Of a DNA stretch of 64,000 nucleotides, positions 41,780 to 50,612 are shown piece after piece. A program made the position numbers and the translations under genes. Numbering within the stretch: the first letter of the stretch is position 1; each line of letters begins with the position of its first letter. Under the pieces are notes generated by a model. That model had not been told where the DNA came from and did not search any database. It saw nothing but the letters and a program-made list of their open reading frames with translations. Origin of the DNA: Pedobacter sp. PLR (GTDB taxonomy: Bacteria > Bacteroidota > Bacteroidia > Sphingobacteriales > Sphingobacteriaceae); the NCBI RefSeq assembly GCF_026239675.1, contig NZ_JAPIVQ010000002.1:1-64000 (forward strand), given 5' to 3'.

Positions 41780-42893
41780 ACGCTTCTATTCCTCTTTTTA
41801 GTGCTTCGAGGTATTGGGTTCCCCATTCTTCGTCGGGTTCCAGGTGACAACCTTCTCCCCATTCATTCCAGGCATTGATAAATAGTAATTGTTCCTGCTC
41901 AGGGAATTTTTCCCGGGTATGTTTTGCAAGGTGGCTGATCCATTTTTCAAAAATCTTTGGCTCAGAGCCCAGATAGATCGTCGCATGGATCTTTCGTCTT
42001 GCGGAATTATCCCAGGAAGGAAAAGCACATCTAAAGTATTTGTATGGTCTTTCTGCCTTATTTATCAAACTGTTCACCATGGAAGCATAGGAATAAATCC
42101 CATTCTGATGATGAACAGATTTTTTGATTCCGGTTTTATGCATTAATTTGTGTAACAGGTATTTAGGGTAGTTGTTTTTTTGAACTTTTTTACCTTTAAA
42201 TCCAGAATCCGGAGCGAATTCCATGGCAGCATCAAATCCATGTTCTGCAGGGTTCATATTCTTTAAATGGTTTTCTACCCTGATGAGATAGAGGTCATCA
42301 AAACCAGCTTTTTTAGCTTCATTGCGCCATAGTTCTGTTGCGGCCATGATATCCGGATGAAGCTCCGTACGGTACATCAGAAAAACTGGTTTATTGTCTA
42401 TTTTAATATATCGCTCATCTTTGAAGAAAGGCATGAGGTAATCTATATGCTTTTTATCGTCTTCAATAGAATAATGTTGTTCAATTAATACCTCTTTGTC
42501 CTGCCCATCCCAGGTGCGGGTCCAGTTTTCATTTGCCCAGCATAAGCAGAATGGCATATCAGGTTTACCTGCATCCAGCATATTATGTAAAGGTTTCTCC
42601 AGTAACAGGTGCCCGCTAAACCAGTAATGATAAAAGCAAAATCCCTCAATTCCATAGGCCTTGGCTAACTCTGCTTGTTTTTCCAATACGCTATTATCGC
42701 TCAGGTCGTAATAATCTTTATTTACAGGAACATGTGGTTGGTAATGACCTGGAAAATAGGACTTAGATTTTTTTACATTGGTCCATTCTGTAAATCCTTT
42801 TTGCCACCATTCATCATTTTCTGGAATGGTATGGTATTGTGGAAGATATATGGCGATGGGTTTCAAATGTGACATTTTTTTATGCTTAATCAT
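41778..42893 (-). CDS. WbsX-type glycan protein (GH99-like)
   Basis: The 371-residue protein matches the WbsX group found in O-antigen and capsule loci. Typical segments are PIAIYLPQYHTIPENDEWWQ, GFTEWTNV, YGIEGFCFYHYWFSG near 85-99, LCWANENWTRTWDG near 116-129 and the C-terminal INAWNEWGEGCHLEPD near 340-355, containing candidate catalytic carboxylates. The family is GH99-related but often called a glycosyltransferase; the reaction is unproven. The ATG at 42893 overlaps the end of the ABC gene by 8 bases; an ATG at 42875 is an equally good start. Confidence 0.85.
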   Translation of the reverse strand: MIKHKKMSHLKPIAIYLPQYHTIPENDEWWQKGFTEWTNVKKSKSYFPGHYQPHVPVNKDYYDLSDNSVLEKQAELAKAYGIEGFCFYHYWFSGHLLLEKPLHNMLDAGKPDMPFCLCWANENWTRTWDGQDKEVLIEQHYSIEDDKKHIDYLMPFFKDERYIKIDNKPVFLMYRTELHPDIMAATELWRNEAKKAGFDDLYLIRVENHLKNMNPAEHGFDAAMEFAPDSGFKGKKVQKNNYPKYLLHKLMHKTGIKKSVHHQNGIYSYASMVNSLINKAERPYKYFRCAFPSWDNSARRKIHATIYLGSEPKIFEKWISHLAKHTREKFPEQEQLLFINAWNEWGEGCHLEPDEEWGTQYLEALKRGIEA

Positions 42894-44706
42894 TAAATGT
42901 TTGTAGCTCGATCAGTTTGTTATAAAGACCTTTCTGTTGTATTAATTCCTGATGACTGCCGCGTTCAACGATTGAGCCTTTATCAATGACCACAATAAGA
43001 TCAGCATTCTGTATGGTGCTCAATCTGTGGGCAATCACGATAGACGTTCTATTTTGCAGAAGTTTGTTGAGCGCATCCTGAACCAGTCTTTCTGATTCGG
43101 TATCCAGTGCAGAAGTTGCCTCATCTAATAACATGATGGGTGGATTTGCCAAGACAGCTCTGGCAATACAGATCCGTTGTCGCTGTCCGCCAGAAAGACG
43201 GCCACCTCTATCTCCAACAAAGGTCTGGTAACCATCAGCTGTCTGGATGATGAAGTCATGCGCATTGGCAATTTTAGCCGCATTCACTACTTCAGCCTCT
43301 GAAGCCTCTGGATTTGCAAAAGCGATGTTATTAAATATCGTATCATTAAAGAGAAAGGATTCCTGATTTACTATACCCATTTTAGCGCGGATGCTCTCCA
43401 CAGTCAGGTCAGTATAGTTTATACCGTCTATTTTGATTACACCGGATTTAGGGTCATGAAATCTTGGAATCAGATCCATCAACGTGCTTTTTCCACCTCC
43501 GGAAGGTCCTACAAGGGCAACAGTTTTTCCTTTAGGGATTTCTAAGGTAATGTCTTTTAATACCGGCGTCTCTTTGTAACTAAAGCTTACCTTTTCAAAG
43601 GATAGCGAATGATTGAACTCTTTTAGCTCGATAGCACCTGGTTTATTGACCATTTCTGGTTTGGTATCAATCAGGGCTAATACCCTTTCTCCTGCGGAAA
43701 TTCCGGAATGAATTCCACTAAAGGAATCACTGATGGCTTTTACCGGTTGCATCACCTGTGAGAATACAGCGATATACATGATGAAGTCTGAGGCGGTAAA
43801 CTCCTTACTTCCGCTAATGACCAATCCACCACCATATAATACGATAATGACCACCACCATTATTCCGAGCGTTTGGGAGACTGGTGAGGCGAGCTGTTGT
43901 CTTCTAACCATTTTTCTATTCAGGTTAGAATAGAATTGATTTTCAGCATCGAATTTATCTTTAATTCTTTCAGTGGAGTTAAAAGCCTTTATAATTTTGA
44001 TTCCGCTTAAAGCCTCATCAAGGAAGCCGATCATTTTTGCGAATGATTCATGCGCAGCTGTAGCCTGTTCTTTAAGACGTTTTACAATTCTACTGATGAT
44101 AAAGCCTGATACAGGGATCACCAGCAAGGAGAATAAGGTTAGTTTAACCGATATGCTAAATAACACAAAAACGTAGAAAAGTAGCTGTACCGGTTCTTTA
44201 AAAACAACTTGCAAGGTATTGGTAACCGTGAATTGGACCACCTGTACATCCGAAGAAACTTTAGAAATAATATCTCCCTTTTTTTCATTGTTGAAAAAAC
44301 CGATATGCAGGTTCATTACATTGCTAAATACCGTTTTCCGGAGATTCAGTAAGGTGTGAACTCTAAGGTCTTCCATGAAACGCTGTGACAGATACCTGAA
44401 GAAGTTGGAAAGGACCACGGAGACAAAAATCACTGCACATACGATTTTTAAAGCTTCCGGCTTTCCAAGTGTGGTGACAGTTTGATTGATGTAATTTTTA
44501 AATTGTGCAAGTAAATCCCAGTCTCCTGCAACCTTCATGACTCCTGTAGAGGCATTTTTGTCAAAAAAAAGCGTGTCTAGCAGGGGGGCTAAGAGGGTAA
44601 AATTAAAGGTGTTAAAAAATATAGCTAGTAGTGTAGCAATGATATATGGGATGGCGAACTTTTCTATAGGTTTCGCAAATGACAGTAATCTAAAGTAAGT
44701 CTTCAT
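42886..44706 (-). CDS. ABC exporter of the MsbA type
   Basis: The 606-residue half-transporter has six membrane helices over about 1-320 and an ATPase domain with Walker A GPSGGGKST near 405-413, LSGGQRQR near 508, Walker B plus MLLDEATSALD near 530-540 and IAHRLST. Its place between glycosyltransferases and a WbsX gene suggests that it flips a lipid-linked glycan or lipid A across the inner membrane. It is distinct from the exporter at 2749. Confidence 0.92.
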   Translation of the reverse strand: MKTYFRLLSFAKPIEKFAIPYIIATLLAIFFNTFNFTLLAPLLDTLFFDKNASTGVMKVAGDWDLLAQFKNYINQTVTTLGKPEALKIVCAVIFVSVVLSNFFRYLSQRFMEDLRVHTLLNLRKTVFSNVMNLHIGFFNNEKKGDIISKVSSDVQVVQFTVTNTLQVVFKEPVQLLFYVFVLFSISVKLTLFSLLVIPVSGFIISRIVKRLKEQATAAHESFAKMIGFLDEALSGIKIIKAFNSTERIKDKFDAENQFYSNLNRKMVRRQQLASPVSQTLGIMVVVIIVLYGGGLVISGSKEFTASDFIMYIAVFSQVMQPVKAISDSFSGIHSGISAGERVLALIDTKPEMVNKPGAIELKEFNHSLSFEKVSFSYKETPVLKDITLEIPKGKTVALVGPSGGGKSTLMDLIPRFHDPKSGVIKIDGINYTDLTVESIRAKMGIVNQESFLFNDTIFNNIAFANPEASEAEVVNAAKIANAHDFIIQTADGYQTFVGDRGGRLSGGQRQRICIARAVLANPPIMLLDEATSALDTESERLVQDALNKLLQNRTSIVIAHRLSTIQNADLIVVIDKGSIVERGSHQELIQQKGLYNKLIELQTFND

Positions 44707-44737
44707 TTATAAATTAAAATATAAGGTGTAATAAGCA

Positions 44738-45535
44738 TTATACTTGCTCATAGCCGTCATTATTAGTGGTTGATTTTTCAGCTAATGTTTTTCGATAGAT
44801 CACATCATTGGGAACTGTATTGGCTCTGGAGTTTATTTTGTGAAAAATATGGAAAGCGAGTGCTGCCATTTTCAAACGTTTTCTTTTGATTCCAGCGTGT
44901 AATAAACGCGCTCCAAACTCATAGTCTTCGCCTCCCCATCCTTCGAAACTATTATAATAACCATTAACGGCAATATAATCTTTTTTCCAGAAGGCTAGAT
45001 TACATCCTTTAATATGAAATGGATTCGATGGGTCTAGTATAAATATGCCGCTTAGCAAGGGGAACCTTAATGCATTGAACCTGCTGTATAGCCCGGAAGA
45101 GAATATAGAAAAATTGATGTCTTTGTTAGCTAAGATCTCCTTAGATTTTTCTTCTGTAATCATCGCCCTGCTGCCCTGAACAAAATACCCCGGCTGCGCA
45201 GCCTTCAGATGGTCTTCAATAAATTTTGGATGGATGATGATATCTCCGTCAATTTCTATAATGTATTCTGAATCGATGTTTTTAACAGATTTGTTTAAAA
45301 TCAAGCTTTTTCTGAATCCTTTATCTTCATGCCAGATATGTTTGATTGGAAGATTGAAACTGGTTTTGAATTTTTCTATGAGTTGTTTTGTCTCTTCTTT
45401 AGATCCGTCGTCAGCGATAATGATTTCATCTGGCATTCTTGTTTGTCCGACTACACTGGATAAAACCAGTTCCAGCGCTTCCGGCCAGTTATAAGTAGAA
45501 ATTAATAAAGCAACGGATATGGATTTATTTTGCAT
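44738..45535 (-). CDS. Family 2 glycosyltransferase with galactosyltransferase C-terminal motif
   Basis: The 265-residue enzyme has the GT2 start VALLISTYNWPEALELVLSSV, IIADDGSKEET near 37-47, and IEIDGDIIIHPKFIEDH near 92-108. A C-terminal GYYNSFEGWGGEDYEFGARLLHAGIK follows, where GWGGEDYE is the hallmark of the galactosyltransferase (7C) region. It lies 31 bases upstream of the ABC exporter gene, in an operon with it and WbsX. Confidence 0.9.
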   Translation of the reverse strand: MQNKSISVALLISTYNWPEALELVLSSVVGQTRMPDEIIIADDGSKEETKQLIEKFKTSFNLPIKHIWHEDKGFRKSLILNKSVKNIDSEYIIEIDGDIIIHPKFIEDHLKAAQPGYFVQGSRAMITEEKSKEILANKDINFSIFSSGLYSRFNALRFPLLSGIFILDPSNPFHIKGCNLAFWKKDYIAVNGYYNSFEGWGGEDYEFGARLLHAGIKRKRLKMAALAFHIFHKINSRANTVPNDVIYRKTLAEKSTTNNDGYEQV

Positions 45536-45562
45536 TCAAATATTGATTCTATAACTAATCTG

Positions 45563-45570
45563 CAAATTTA
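45563..45570 (-). promoter_or_regulatory. Predicted -7 promoter element of the GT2-ABC-WbsX operon
   Basis: TAAATTTG, extended to TAAATTTGC, on the minus strand, 27 bases before the ATG at 45535. Confidence 0.5.
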
Positions 45571-45719
45571 CATGATTTAATTGTTTAATATAAAGTTTTT
45601 ATTTGACGGGATGCTCCTCGTTTACGGTTGTTGGGCAGCAGCAGTAAGGGCGATTTAATTTCATGTATTCTTTTGTTAAGGAATTTATATTCTGCTTATT
45701 TGCATCAAAAAAATAACCA

Positions 45720-46610
45720 ATGAAAACCATAAGCCAATTCTTATCCGGGATTAAGAAGGGCGATTTCCTGTCTTTAGCCCGGGTGTTAACCATGGTGGAA
45801 AATGATCTTGAGGGAAGCAAGGAATTGTTAAGCATCATTCAAAGTAACCCGGATACGCCTGTCTTAGGCATAACAGGGCCCCCGGGTGCTGGAAAAAGTA
45901 CCCTGGTAAATGCTTTAATCGAAAAGCTTGTCCTTCAGGGTAAGAAAGTCGCGGTGTTGGCGGTAGACCCAACTTCCCCATTTAATTTAGGGTCATTGCT
46001 TGGCGATAGGATCAGGATGTCTGCTCATTTTAATAAGCCAGGTGTTTTTATACGGTCGGTAGCAACGAGGGGCTCAGTGGGTGGCTTGTCAGCCCGGATT
46101 ATTGAGATGGTGGATGTTTTAAGGGCCTCGGATTTTGACTATGTCATTGTGGAAACAGTTGGTGTTGGGCAGTCGGAAATAGAAATAGCTGGATTGGCAG
46201 ATTTAACAATTGTTGTTTTAGTGCCAGAGGCCGGAGATGAGATTCAGCACATCAAATCAGGATTGATGGAAATCGGAGATGCTTTTGTGGTTAATAAAGC
46301 GGATCGGGAAGGGGCTTCAGGTTTTGCGAATAATCTAATGAAAATGCTTCGTCAGCGTAAGCCTGTTATTCCTGTATTTAAGACTGTAGCAGATAAAGCT
46401 GAAGGTATAGATGAGCTTTTAAGTTGGATAAACGCGGCCGGGCAGGGAGATCATTCCAGGAAAATATTTCTATATACAGAAAAGGCTTTCAGGCTGATCC
46501 AGGAACATAGAATGCGGGATGTAGGAAAGGTTGAGCTTCAGCAAAGAATTGCTAAAGCTTTTAATTCAGATGACTTTAATTTGTATCGGTTCGTCAGCCA
46601 GTACGATTAA
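45720..46610 (+). CDS. meaB: Methylmalonyl-CoA mutase-associated GTPase MeaB
   Basis: MeaB (ArgK) is a G3E-family GTPase that chaperones adenosylcobalamin-dependent methylmalonyl-CoA mutase. The 296-residue protein has Walker A GPPGAGKST at 53-61, VDPTSPFNLGSLLGDRIRM near 82-100, the RSVATRGSVGGLS segment near 112-124, VIVETVGVGQSE near 142-153 and NKAD near 195. It is slightly shorter than most homologues (about 320-330). It stands alone on the plus strand within a glycan region that otherwise has no metabolic genes; mutase genes are not in the window. Confidence 0.93.
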   Translation: MKTISQFLSGIKKGDFLSLARVLTMVENDLEGSKELLSIIQSNPDTPVLGITGPPGAGKSTLVNALIEKLVLQGKKVAVLAVDPTSPFNLGSLLGDRIRMSAHFNKPGVFIRSVATRGSVGGLSARIIEMVDVLRASDFDYVIVETVGVGQSEIEIAGLADLTIVVLVPEAGDEIQHIKSGLMEIGDAFVVNKADREGASGFANNLMKMLRQRKPVIPVFKTVADKAEGIDELLSWINAAGQGDHSRKIFLYTEKAFRLIQEHRMRDVGKVELQQRIAKAFNSDDFNLYRFVSQYD

Positions 46611-46616
46611 CATGGA

Positions 46617-47492
46617 TTATTTAACCTTTTTGTAGTTTTTGTATTCCATGAGGCGGACGCCGGTTAACAAGTATATCTTCTCTAAGACTCTCCTGCGTAG
46701 ACTAAGTTTTTTATGTGCTTTAGTCGGGTCAAAATCAAATTTCCAGTTGACGGCATTTATGCGGTTCTGCATGACAGCCGGGTGGGTGCCGGTGAAATGA
46801 ATTAAGCGATCTGCATTTCCATAATCAAAAGAAGCCGTTTCCGGAATCACTTCTGTCGTGGCATTTTCATCATAGAATGTATTGAAATTCTGTTTTTTTC
46901 TCAGCAGGCCAAAAGGTGGTTTTACCCAGCCATAGTGATTGATATAAGCGTCGATTAATTTGACTTTTATCTTTCTTCCATCAATGCGAAAGCCTTGTGC
47001 GTCTCTGTAGGATTGTACCGCAAGATTTCTTCTGACAATCCGAACTTCTCTTCTGTACCATCTTCGGGATTCCGCGATATAATCATAAGATCCATAAAAG
47101 TGACGGTAATTAAATAAAAGACCTTCTATCTGTTTATCTTGCAGATTGTCTTCCATTTCTTTCCTGATCAGTGGTAAATCATCTTCATGGACACATTCGT
47201 CACCCTGAATATAAAATGCCCAATCTACATCCTTAGAGATGGCTGCGAATGCTTTGTCCGTTTCTAAGGCGAAAACACGTCCGCCCTCTCTCAGACTGTC
47301 ATCCCAGACGGTATCGATGATTTTTATTTTCGGAGATTTCATTTCTTCTATGAGCCTTCTTGTACCGTCTTCACAGTTCCCAACGGCAACAACAAATTCA
47401 TCGCAAATGGGAAGAATTGAATTAATGGCTTCTACTATAGTATAATCATTAATTACTGCATTTCTAATAAATGTAAAACCGGCAACTTTCAT
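46617..47492 (-). CDS. Glycosyltransferase, GT2-like
   Basis: The 291-residue protein begins MKVAGFTFIRNAVINDYTIV and continues with ICDEFVVAVGNCEDGTRRLIEE, then YIQGDECVHEDDLPLIRKEM near 93-112, where QGDE takes the place of the usual DxD metal site. A FYGSYDYIAESRRWYRREVRIVRR stretch lies near 133-156. This pattern is known from glycan-locus glycosyltransferases that act on unknown acceptors. It is convergent with meaB, whose stop is 7 bases away. Confidence 0.85.
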   Translation of the reverse strand: MKVAGFTFIRNAVINDYTIVEAINSILPICDEFVVAVGNCEDGTRRLIEEMKSPKIKIIDTVWDDSLREGGRVFALETDKAFAAISKDVDWAFYIQGDECVHEDDLPLIRKEMEDNLQDKQIEGLLFNYRHFYGSYDYIAESRRWYRREVRIVRRNLAVQSYRDAQGFRIDGRKIKVKLIDAYINHYGWVKPPFGLLRKKQNFNTFYDENATTEVIPETASFDYGNADRLIHFTGTHPAVMQNRINAVNWKFDFDPTKAHKKLSLRRRVLEKIYLLTGVRLMEYKNYKKVK

Positions 47493-47519
47493 AGTTTCTT
47501 TTTGAATCTTCTAATATGG

Positions 47520-47527
47520 CAAAGGTA
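47520..47527 (-). promoter_or_regulatory. Predicted -7 promoter element of the glycosyltransferase at 46617
   Basis: TACCTTTG on the minus strand, 27 bases before the ATG at 47492. Confidence 0.5.
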
Positions 47528-47564
47528 ATATAATTCGCAGGAAGGTGTTTTTGAGATTTAACTC

Positions 47565-48221
47565 CTATTTTGGGCGAAGTACAGGCTTTGTTAACTGCAT
47601 TTTTTTCCAATGTTCTCCATCCTTATATAAGGAGAACTTACTAAACAGGTACTTAAATTTCAGATGACCATCATAGTCTACCCCAAGTGTCCTGTACTTT
47701 ATGGAGGGGTTTTCTTTTAATGATTCATTAATGGCTTTTGTATATACAGTGGGGCCCGTCATCTGATGAACATCATGGGGATAAGTATTATTGTCAATAT
47801 TTTCGCAAACGAGTTCGAGGGTTTTTTGCAGGAAAGGATGGCCTGGTTCAAATATTAATGCCCATTGTACATATAGTGAGGGATTTTTTTCACGTGAAAT
47901 AATGGCGGAGTCATCAGGCTTGATAAAATCATCCAGCTTCCCATTGATCGCGCTGTCGATGTCAATGTAGACGCCACCTTTTTTTAATAAGACAGCATAT
48001 CTAAAGAAATCTGCTTTAGCAGCACCTATATTCAATCTTTGGTATTTTTTGAGTAGATCCGGCCCAAACTCAGTGGAAAGGAACGATTCTATTCTTTGAT
48101 CATCATAGAATTCATAAAGATATTCAGGGTTCTTCTTTCTAAATCTTGCAATATGCCAGCGGGTTAAATAGGGCAAGTCAGCGCTTTTAAAGGTTTGATG
48201 TATAATTTTTGGAATTGCCAT
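47565..48221 (-). CDS. Glycosyltransferase of the GT32/capsular-polysaccharide type
   Basis: The 218-residue protein starts AIPKIIHQTFKSADLP, the OCH1/GT32 opening, and has AAKADFFRYAVLLKKGGVYIDIDSA with the DxD motif at about 87-89 and FEPGHPFLQKTLEL near 127-140. It is a retaining GT-A enzyme that adds a sugar to a surface glycan. It has its own promoter and ends the glycan region. Confidence 0.9.
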   Translation of the reverse strand: MAIPKIIHQTFKSADLPYLTRWHIARFRKKNPEYLYEFYDDQRIESFLSTEFGPDLLKKYQRLNIGAAKADFFRYAVLLKKGGVYIDIDSAINGKLDDFIKPDDSAIISREKNPSLYVQWALIFEPGHPFLQKTLELVCENIDNNTYPHDVHQMTGPTVYTKAINESLKENPSIKYRTLGVDYDGHLKFKYLFSKFSLYKDGEHWKKMQLTKPVLRPK

Positions 48222-48602
48222 AGAAGAATGATAAAAGAACTGTATGCTATTGGATTAGGAGCAAATGTAGGAAATTGTCTGGAAAAAAGGACTTGCAGGT
48301 TAGGTGGAGACAGGACAATTTTGTCAAATCAGGAAAGTTTCATGTCATAAATTTTAACGTTGTGTGTTTTTTACACTTTATGTCTGGTTTTGGTGATAAA
48401 GTCATTTTATTTTGACTTAAATATGCTTATTGCCTTGTTTTTCAGTGAGTTTTATTTTTTTAAAACAAAATGCTGCGCTCGTTTGTATGTTCTTATTTGG
48501 AAAAATAATCGATTCTGGCACCCTTAGTTTTACCTGATTAGTCACGTCTGGAAACTTTGGAACGGAGTTTGTATATCTATTGTGGGAATTTAAAAAATTG
48601 TT
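48222..48602. other. Gene-free interval upstream of the OmpA-family gene
   Basis: It holds the promoter of the minus-strand GT32 gene at its left end and the promoter region of the OmpA-family gene at its right end. In between it is A/T-rich with no repeat or convincing frame; a 40-codon frame at 48228-48350 is not supported. Confidence 0.5.
48262..48269 (-). promoter_or_regulatory. Predicted -7 promoter element of the GT32 gene
   Basis: TACATTTG, extended to TACATTTGC, on the minus strand, 40 bases before the ATG at 48221. Confidence 0.5.
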
Positions 48603-48610
48603 TAGTTTTG
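48580..48610 (+). promoter_or_regulatory. Predicted full promoter (-33 and -7) of the OmpA-family gene
   Basis: TTG at 48580-48582 and TAGTTTTG at 48603-48610 are separated by 20 bases, close to the Bacteroidota TTG-N19-TAnnTTTG consensus. An A/T-rich leader of about 45 bases without structure follows, which suits high translation. Confidence 0.65.
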
Positions 48611-48660
48611 CTACGCAAAAAATTATACAATTAATTTGTTTAACCTTAAAAAAGAAAATT

Positions 48661-49986
48661 ATGAATTATTCTACTTTAAAAAAGGGTGTTGCAGTCTCTT
48701 TCGTAGCATTAATGGGAGCAACGACTCTTGTTAACGCACAAGATGCTCCAGCTACTTCTTCTTCAGCCAAGGTATTTGGTGGAAGAGCACAGTACAGATC
48801 ATGGTCTATTGGTGTTAACGGTGGTGTTTTATCTCCATTTGTTGCTATCGGTGGTACTAATGACTTTAACCGTGCTGACGTGAACTTAGGTTACGGTTTG
48901 TCTTTAAGAAAACAACTAGGTCATGCATTCGGTTTAGAAGGTAACATTTTCCGCGGAAAAGTTTCTGGTACAAACAAACAAGTTGCAGGTTCGCTTCCAG
49001 CTGGTATCAAAGATTTTGAAACTGAAATGCAATACTCTATTGACTTAAGAGGTGTTGTTAATGTAGCTACTGTAGATTTCTTACGTCGTGAGAACTCAGT
49101 AAACTTCTTCGTAACTGCTGGTTACGGTTTAGTTGCTTACAACCCAATCGTTAACGGTGTTGACAACAAAGGTAAATTTGGTGAAGACAATGATAAAGAC
49201 TTCATTAAAGAAGCTTATATCCCTGTTGGAGCTGGTGTTAAATTTAAAGTATCTGACCGTGTGTCATTTAACTTAGGTTACACTATGCACTTCATCGATG
49301 GTGATAATTTTGACGGAGTATATGCTAAAGCAACTACTAAAGATAAATTCTCATACGGATATGCAGGTCTTGAATTCTCTCTGGGTTCGAAATCTAAACC
49401 AAACCTTGACTGGGTTAATCCTTTAGCTTTAATGTATGATGAATTGAAAGATCCTTCATTACGTCAAGAAGTTGAAGCATTAAAAGTTCGTGTATCTAGC
49501 GTTGAAAAATCTGTTGAAGATTTGAAAAAAGATTCAGATGGTGACGGTGTTGCTGATCAATTCGATAAATGTGCAGGTACTCCAGCAGGTGTTGCAGTTG
49601 ACGGTTCAGGTTGTCCTCTACCTAAAGTAGAAGTTGCTGTTGTTGACGCTTCAAATGTAACTGGTTTCGAAAGAATCCAATTTGAATTTAACTCTTCAGT
49701 TCTTAAAACTGATTCATACCCTACTTTAGATAAATTATCTTCTGTATTGCGTGATGGTGGTGGTAAAGTAACTGTTAACGGTTATGCTTCAAGCGAAGGT
49801 ACTGCTGCTTACAACTTAAAATTATCTAAAGACAGAGCTAACTCTGTGAAAACTTACTTAGTTAACTCTGGAGTTAACGCTAGTCAAGTAATCACTAAAG
49901 GTCATGGTGAAGCTAATCCAATCGCTTCTAACGATACTGAAGAAGGTCGTATCCAAAACCGTCGTGTTGAATCTGCTAGAAACTAA
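48661..49986 (+). CDS. OmpA family outer-membrane protein
   Basis: The 441-residue protein starts at ATG 48661; a longer frame to 48580 is rejected because it covers the promoter. A signal peptide (VAVSFVALMGATTLVNAQD) leads to an N-terminal beta-barrel of about 250 residues, then a thrombospondin type 3-like calcium repeat (DSDGDGVADQFDKCAGTPAG near 296-315). The C-terminal OmpA domain binds peptidoglycan (FEFNSSVLKTDS, LKLSKDRANSVKTYL, RIQNRRVE). Codon use is strongly biased to A/T-ending optimal codons compared with its neighbours, as expected for a major envelope protein. A strong promoter and terminator frame it. Confidence 0.95.
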   Translation: MNYSTLKKGVAVSFVALMGATTLVNAQDAPATSSSAKVFGGRAQYRSWSIGVNGGVLSPFVAIGGTNDFNRADVNLGYGLSLRKQLGHAFGLEGNIFRGKVSGTNKQVAGSLPAGIKDFETEMQYSIDLRGVVNVATVDFLRRENSVNFFVTAGYGLVAYNPIVNGVDNKGKFGEDNDKDFIKEAYIPVGAGVKFKVSDRVSFNLGYTMHFIDGDNFDGVYAKATTKDKFSYGYAGLEFSLGSKSKPNLDWVNPLALMYDELKDPSLRQEVEALKVRVSSVEKSVEDLKKDSDGDGVADQFDKCAGTPAGVAVDGSGCPLPKVEVAVVDASNVTGFERIQFEFNSSVLKTDSYPTLDKLSSVLRDGGGKVTVNGYASSEGTAAYNLKLSKDRANSVKTYLVNSGVNASQVITKGHGEANPIASNDTEEGRIQNRRVESARN

Positions 49987-50010
49987 TTATTTCTAAGTAA
50001 ATATTAAAAA

Positions 50011-50046
50011 AAAGAGGGCTTCATTTTTGAAGCTCTCTTTTTTTTA
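50011..50046 (+). terminator. Terminator after the OmpA-family gene
   Basis: AAAGAGGGCTTC and GAAGCTCTCTTT pair with one mismatch and are followed by a long run of T. Confidence 0.9.
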
Positions 50047-50050
50047 TGCC

Positions 50051-50058
50051 TACATTTG
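50051..50058 (+). promoter_or_regulatory. Predicted -7 promoter element of the 44-residue protein gene
   Basis: TACATTTG, extended to TACATTTGCC, ends seven bases before the ATG at 50066, again a near-leaderless arrangement. Confidence 0.55.
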
Positions 50059-50065
50059 CCGGTGT

Positions 50066-50200
50066 ATGTATCTATTTAGAAAGAAAGATCCGAACCGACC
50101 AACCAATATCAACCTAAAAATCATGCACGTCATTAATGCCGTTGCAATTGCTGTTTTTGTAGCTGGCCTGCTCTATAAGCTGATCAGCTGGATTTTCTAG
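50066..50200 (+). CDS. 44-residue single-helix membrane protein
   Basis: A frame from ATG to TAG reads MYLFRKKDPNRPTNINLKIM and then a hydrophobic helix (VINAVAIAVFVAGLLYKLISWIF). The layout, a basic KKDPNxPTNxNLKxMHxIN segment followed by one membrane helix, resembles small Bacteroidota proteins that I believe are grouped as DUF6728, though I cannot confirm the name. It is cytoplasmic-side N-terminal by the positive-inside rule. It is placed between a strong terminator and ridA, with its own promoter. Too short for most gene finders. Confidence 0.72.
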   Translation: MYLFRKKDPNRPTNINLKIMHVINAVAIAVFVAGLLYKLISWIF

Positions 50201-50222
50201 AACAATATAAACCTATATAATT

Positions 50223-50609
50223 ATGAAGCAAATATTCAATACCGACGATGCACCAGCTCCGATTGGTCCTTACAGCCAGGCTGTAAAAGCAAATGGTTTC
50301 TTATTCTTATCAGGACAGATCGCGATCAATCCACAAAATGGTGAATTAACCATGACTTCGATCTCTGAAGAAACTCACCAGGTGATGAGAAATATTAAAG
50401 CCGTACTATTGGAAGCTTCTTATACCTTCGGTGATGTCATAAAGACGACTATATTTTTAACTGATATGGCTTTGTTTAATGAAGTGAACGCCGTATACGG
50501 TTCTTATTTCGATAGCAAAAGCAATTTCCCTGCACGTGAAACCGTTGCTGTGAAAGGCTTGCCTAAAGGTGTAAACGTAGAAATTTCTATCATCGCTTCT
50601 AAAGGATAA
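50223..50609 (+). CDS. ridA: RidA family reactive-intermediate deaminase
   Basis: RidA hydrolyses reactive enamine/imine intermediates made by PLP enzymes such as threonine dehydratase. The 128-residue protein has the family length and motifs: APAPIGPYSQAVKANGFLFLSGQIAINP near 11-38, VIKTTIFLTDM near 74-84 and the C-terminal PARETVAVKGLPKGVNVEISIIA with the catalytic Arg near 104. It follows the 44-residue gene by 22 bases and precedes rarD. Confidence 0.95.
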   Translation: MKQIFNTDDAPAPIGPYSQAVKANGFLFLSGQIAINPQNGELTMTSISEETHQVMRNIKAVLLEASYTFGDVIKTTIFLTDMALFNEVNAVYGSYFDSKSNFPARETVAVKGLPKGVNVEISIIASKG

Positions 50610-50612
50610 GTT

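Noticed and set aside
45599..45838. Minus-strand frame of 79 codons over the start of meaB
   Set aside because: It overlaps the conserved N-terminus of meaB, has no family features and no promoter; it is an antisense shadow.
48228..48350. 40-codon plus-strand frame starting MIKELYAIGLGANVGNCLEK
   Set aside because: The LGANVGN stretch faintly recalls HPPK but the frame stops early, and it is crossed by the GT32 promoter region; no further support.
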